Source of the DNA: Selenomonas sp. WCT3
GTDB lineage: Bacteria; Bacillota; Negativicutes; Selenomonadales; Selenomonadaceae
Direction of reading: 5' to 3'
NCBI GenBank assembly: GCA_900100835.1
Contig: FNCM01000012.1
Coordinates: forward strand, 18,436 to 82,435
Length of the DNA: 64,000 bases
Positions 61,711 to 64,000 of the stretch are shown here, one piece after another; position 1 is the first letter of the stretch; every line of letters starts with the position of its first letter. The notes beneath the pieces were generated by a model. It made no database searches. It was given only the letters and a program-made list of their open reading frames with translations, and was not told the DNA's origin. A program made the position numbers and the translations under genes.

Positions 61711-62478
61711 TCAGAAGGGATAGACGTGGATACCGTGGCTGTTCAGCATGGTCAGTGACTCACTGTCAGCCTGGTCATCGGTGTAAACCGCGCTTATCTT
61801 ATCCAGGGGCAGCAGGGAGACAACGCCGCTGGCTTTGAATTTGGTAGATTCGGTGAGAACGATGACCTGGCTGGCACTTTCGGTCATGGCTCGGGCGGCT
61901 TCGGCCCGCATGAGGTCGTTGGACATGAAGCCCTGTTCGTTGAGTCCATCGGTGCCAACAAAGAATTTGTTGACGTAGAAGTCCTTTACGCAATTGCGAA
62001 TCATGGGACCAACCATAACCTGGGACTCATTCTGGTATTCGCCCCCCAGCAGGATGACATGGGCATTGGGCTGCTTGCGGATGAAATCCGCGATAAATGC
62101 CGAGTTGGTAATAATCGTGATATCACGGCGGTTGGTCGCCAGTTCTTCGGCCAGCAGAGCACAACAGCCGCCGGATTCAATCATGACAGTTTCGCCGTTG
62201 TGGATGCTCTCCGCCGCACGATGGGCAATGAGGCGTTTGCGCTCATAATTGAAGGAAAGGTGGTTGGCGATATCGTCGCTGGAAGTCATGGCCGCATAGC
62301 CGTGTTCACGGCGCAGGAGTCCCTTGTGTTCCAAGAGATTTAAATCTTTGCGGACAGTTACCTCGGATACGTCAAGTGCTTTGGCTAGTTCGGTGACGGC
62401 AACCCGTTTCTTTTGGTTGACGATGTTCAAAAGTTGAGAGTGTCTCATGTGCATAGTATAATATCCTACCTTTTCCAT
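61711..62478 (-). CDS. DeoR/GlpR-family transcriptional repressor
   Basis: A 255-residue regulator (247 if the second ATG at 62454 is used). The DeoR-type winged helix is at the N-terminus (LAKALDVSEVTVRKDLNLL, RREHGYA), followed by the sugar-phosphate-sensing domain with VMIESGGCCALLAEEL, ITNSAFIADFI, LLGGEYQ and GTDGLNEQGF. It should repress sugar or polyol catabolic genes and respond to a phosphorylated sugar. No such genes are next to it, so its targets are elsewhere. It is divergent from the GGDEF gene. Confidence 0.9.
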   Translation of the reverse strand: MEKVGYYTMHMRHSQLLNIVNQKKRVAVTELAKALDVSEVTVRKDLNLLEHKGLLRREHGYAAMTSSDDIANHLSFNYERKRLIAHRAAESIHNGETVMIESGGCCALLAEELATNRRDITIITNSAFIADFIRKQPNAHVILLGGEYQNESQVMVGPMIRNCVKDFYVNKFFVGTDGLNEQGFMSNDLMRAEAARAMTESASQVIVLTESTKFKASGVVSLLPLDKISAVYTDDQADSESLTMLNSHGIHVYPF

Positions 62479-62575
62479 AAATACTTCCGTTATCTAGATA
62501 GATTATAACACAGCTGAACAAGTGGGAAAAGGTTGCATATGGGAAATCATGATAAAGAAAATAGGAAAATAGTCC

Positions 62576-62604
62576 TTGCGAATGAAGGAGGGTTGTAGTA
62601 AAAT
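62576..62604 (+). promoter_or_regulatory. Probable promoter of the GGDEF gene
   Basis: TTGCGA at 62576-62581 and TAAAAT at 62599-62604, spaced by 17 bases, 54 bases ahead of the ATG. Confidence 0.5.
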
Positions 62605-62657
62605 TAAAAGCAGTTTAGAATGATAAGAAATACGATGAAAATAAATGAGGAGATCCT

Positions 62658-63641
62658 ATGGGAGATATCGTAGGCAGTTTCAGCAATGAGGCACTATGGG
62701 GGATAATCATAGTGATGGGGGTAGTCATCCTGTTACTGCTGGGGGAGCTTTTTTATGCGAGGCTTCAGCTTCATTCCCGGCAGGAACGTTATTGGTGGGT
62801 GCTGGGCGCATCGGATATGTATATGTTTGAATACGATGCGGTTAATGATGAACTGTTGTTGTCGGAGCATTTTTCGGTGATGTTGGGGGTTCCCAGACAT
62901 ATCTTCCAGTTTTCGAAGGTGATGGGAAATACCCGAAACCCACAGCTTCGAAGGGGACTTGATAATATTCCGCGCATTTTGGAGGCGGCGGAGAAAGAGC
63001 AGAATTTAGAGATTGTCCGGCAGGATGGCAGTACGGGAATTTTCCGGGTTCGCTGCAATTCCTTTAATGACAAGCATGGCAATTTGTGTTCAACAGTGGG
63101 CATCCTGATGGATGTTACCCGGGAGGTACAGGAGGAAGAAGCCCTGCGGGCCCGGGCTGAGCTGGACGGGTTGACAGCGGTATACAATTCTGGAACGGTG
63201 CGGTTCCTTATTGAGCGCATGCTGAAAGAACGCCCGGACCGGGCAGTAAGCGGCTTTGTTATGCTGGACGTGGACCATTTCAAGGAAATCAATGATACCA
63301 TGGGGCATATGACGGGGGACCGGGTGCTGCAAAAACTCACCGAAAGCCTTCGTTCGTCCATACGTGAAACTGATGTCATAGGACGTTTGGGTGGTGATGA
63401 ATTCTGCATTTATCTGCCAAAGATTGCCGGCTATGATTTTTTGTGTGATTTCTGTGAACGGCTCAATTCCGTGGCGGTCAAAAATTTTGAGGAAGCGGAT
63501 TTGGGGATGGGGGTCACCATTAGTATCGGCGGGGTGATGGTCCGGAGCCAGGAAGATTTTGCCGATGTTTACGGCAGGGCCGATAAGGTGCTTTACGCAG
63601 CTAAGGCACAGGGACGCAATACCAGCTGCGTGGCTGAATAA
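62658..63641 (+). CDS. Membrane-bound PAS-GGDEF diguanylate cyclase
   Basis: A 327-residue protein: one N-terminal membrane helix (about 11-33), a PAS-like sensory domain (about 45-160, with MYMFEYDAVNDELLLSE broken as FEYDAVNDELLL), and a GGDEF domain (about 165-327). The active-site loop is the consensus GGDEF in GRLGGDEFCIYL. The inhibitory RxxD site is present five residues before it (RETD). It should make cyclic di-GMP and be subject to product inhibition, which would link to motility in a flagellated cell. Confidence 0.92.
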   Translation: MGDIVGSFSNEALWGIIIVMGVVILLLLGELFYARLQLHSRQERYWWVLGASDMYMFEYDAVNDELLLSEHFSVMLGVPRHIFQFSKVMGNTRNPQLRRGLDNIPRILEAAEKEQNLEIVRQDGSTGIFRVRCNSFNDKHGNLCSTVGILMDVTREVQEEEALRARAELDGLTAVYNSGTVRFLIERMLKERPDRAVSGFVMLDVDHFKEINDTMGHMTGDRVLQKLTESLRSSIRETDVIGRLGGDEFCIYLPKIAGYDFLCDFCERLNSVAVKNFEEADLGMGVTISIGGVMVRSQEDFADVYGRADKVLYAAKAQGRNTSCVAE

Positions 63642-63710
63642 GAGACGGAAAAAGAGGCTATGAAATTGCAGTTTGTAGGGTAGCTGGGTTCAGATTCGAA
63701 GCAGCTCTTC

Positions 63711-63910
63711 GCCGCCGCTAGGGGCAGTACCAACACTACGCGGGAGATATTTTCCTAAACGAAATTTTTATCGTTAATTAAGCATCGGAAAAATCCAAAA
63801 CGCGCTTCGCTTGGACGGTAGAATTTTTCCGACGAAAAGGGAGGATAAAAATTTCGTTCTTAACGGAAAATATCAAACGCTTCGTTTATGGCACTGCCCC
63901 TAGCGGCGGC
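63711..63910. repeat. 200-base nested palindromic repeat element
   Basis: A set of nested exact complements: 63711-63728 with 63893-63910 (18 bp), 63746-63755 with 63865-63874 (10 bp), 63758-63772 with 63844-63858 (15 bp), and 63786-63794 with 63823-63831 (9 bp), with a small apical stem. Such a fold suggests a MITE-like or structured intergenic repeat. It contains no gene. Confidence 0.8.
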
Positions 63911-63928
63911 TGACTTTTGGAACTAAAA

Positions 63929-63955
63929 GCCTTCCCCAGAGGGGAAGGCAGTTTT
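63929..63955 (+). terminator. Terminator-type hairpin next to the palindromic repeat
   Basis: GCCTTCCCC (63929-63937) pairs exactly with 63941-63949; AGTTTT follows. Confidence 0.65.
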
Positions 63956-63957
63956 GT

Positions 63958-64000
63958 GACGGCTCTAGCCTAGGCGGCGAGGGACACAGTACCATAAGCG
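63958..64000. repeat. Probable start of a second copy of the palindromic repeat
   Basis: The last 43 bases contain AGGCGGCGAGGG and CACAGTACCA, which resemble the left arm of the element at 63711 (GCCGCC... and GGCAGTACCA). The window ends before this can be settled. Confidence 0.4.

Overview
The window looks like a chromosomal segment of a flagellated, diderm Firmicute of the Negativicutes, most likely Selenomonas or a close relative. The reasons are a Firmicute-type housekeeping order (hpf, secA, prfB, then ftsE, ftsX, an M23 murein hydrolase activator and an S41 protease) next to genes that only make sense with an outer membrane: a 1741-residue autotransporter, a TolC-type channel and an SLH-era cell-wall gene, csaB. 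The assignment rests on recognition of families and gene order, not on a search.

Region 1 (1-25.9 kb) is a surface or flagellin modification locus. It opens with a truncated gene, a FliB-type flagellin lysine methylase, an SGNH-fold protein, a glycosyltransferase-like protein and a NeuD-type acyltransferase. A tightly coupled block follows that looks like a small fatty-acid or polyketide assembly line wired to a nonulosonate-type synthase: MBL hydrolase, ACP, KAS III, SDR reductase, second KAS III, hot-dog dehydratase, thiamine-diphosphate enzyme, NeuB-family synthase, second ACP, AMP-ligase, LuxE-like and LuxC-like proteins. The last three are the classical set for making an aldehyde from an acyl group. 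No NeuA, NeuC or Pse genes are visible. An AbiEi/AbiEii toxin-antitoxin pair with its own promoter and a near-textbook operator interrupts the block. Then come a LicC-like cytidylyltransferase and LicA-like choline kinase pair, a soluble TPR plus sulfatase-fold protein, UDP-galactopyranose mutase, a methyltransferase-like protein, a GT-A glycosyltransferase and a SPINDLY/OGT-type TPR glycosyltransferase.

Region 2 (26-41.8 kb) is core genome: a zinc-ribbon protein, a polar amino acid ABC transporter, a cold-shock protein, hpf, secA, prfB without a programmed frameshift, an LmeA-like protein, DUF5693, csaB, ftsEX, an M23 protein and an S41 protease. Clear promoters and rho-independent terminators separate the units.

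Region 3 (41.9-51.6 kb) is accessory: a large autotransporter with an internally duplicated passenger, a tandem pair of unknown paralogues of which the first is broken, an IS256-family transposase, an antisense-strand kinase-like ATPase, and a GNAT acetyltransferase pseudogene split by a small IS200/IS605 relic that keeps both end hairpins and the last codons of tnpB.

Region 4 (51.7-64 kb) carries recQ, a TolC-MacA-MacB-type export operon, DUF2225, an unknown protein, DUF4127, a 50-residue small protein on the minus strand sharing a terminator with DUF4127, a DeoR-family repressor, a membrane PAS-GGDEF cyclase, and a 200-base nested palindromic repeat at the window end. No tRNA, rRNA or CRISPR array was seen.
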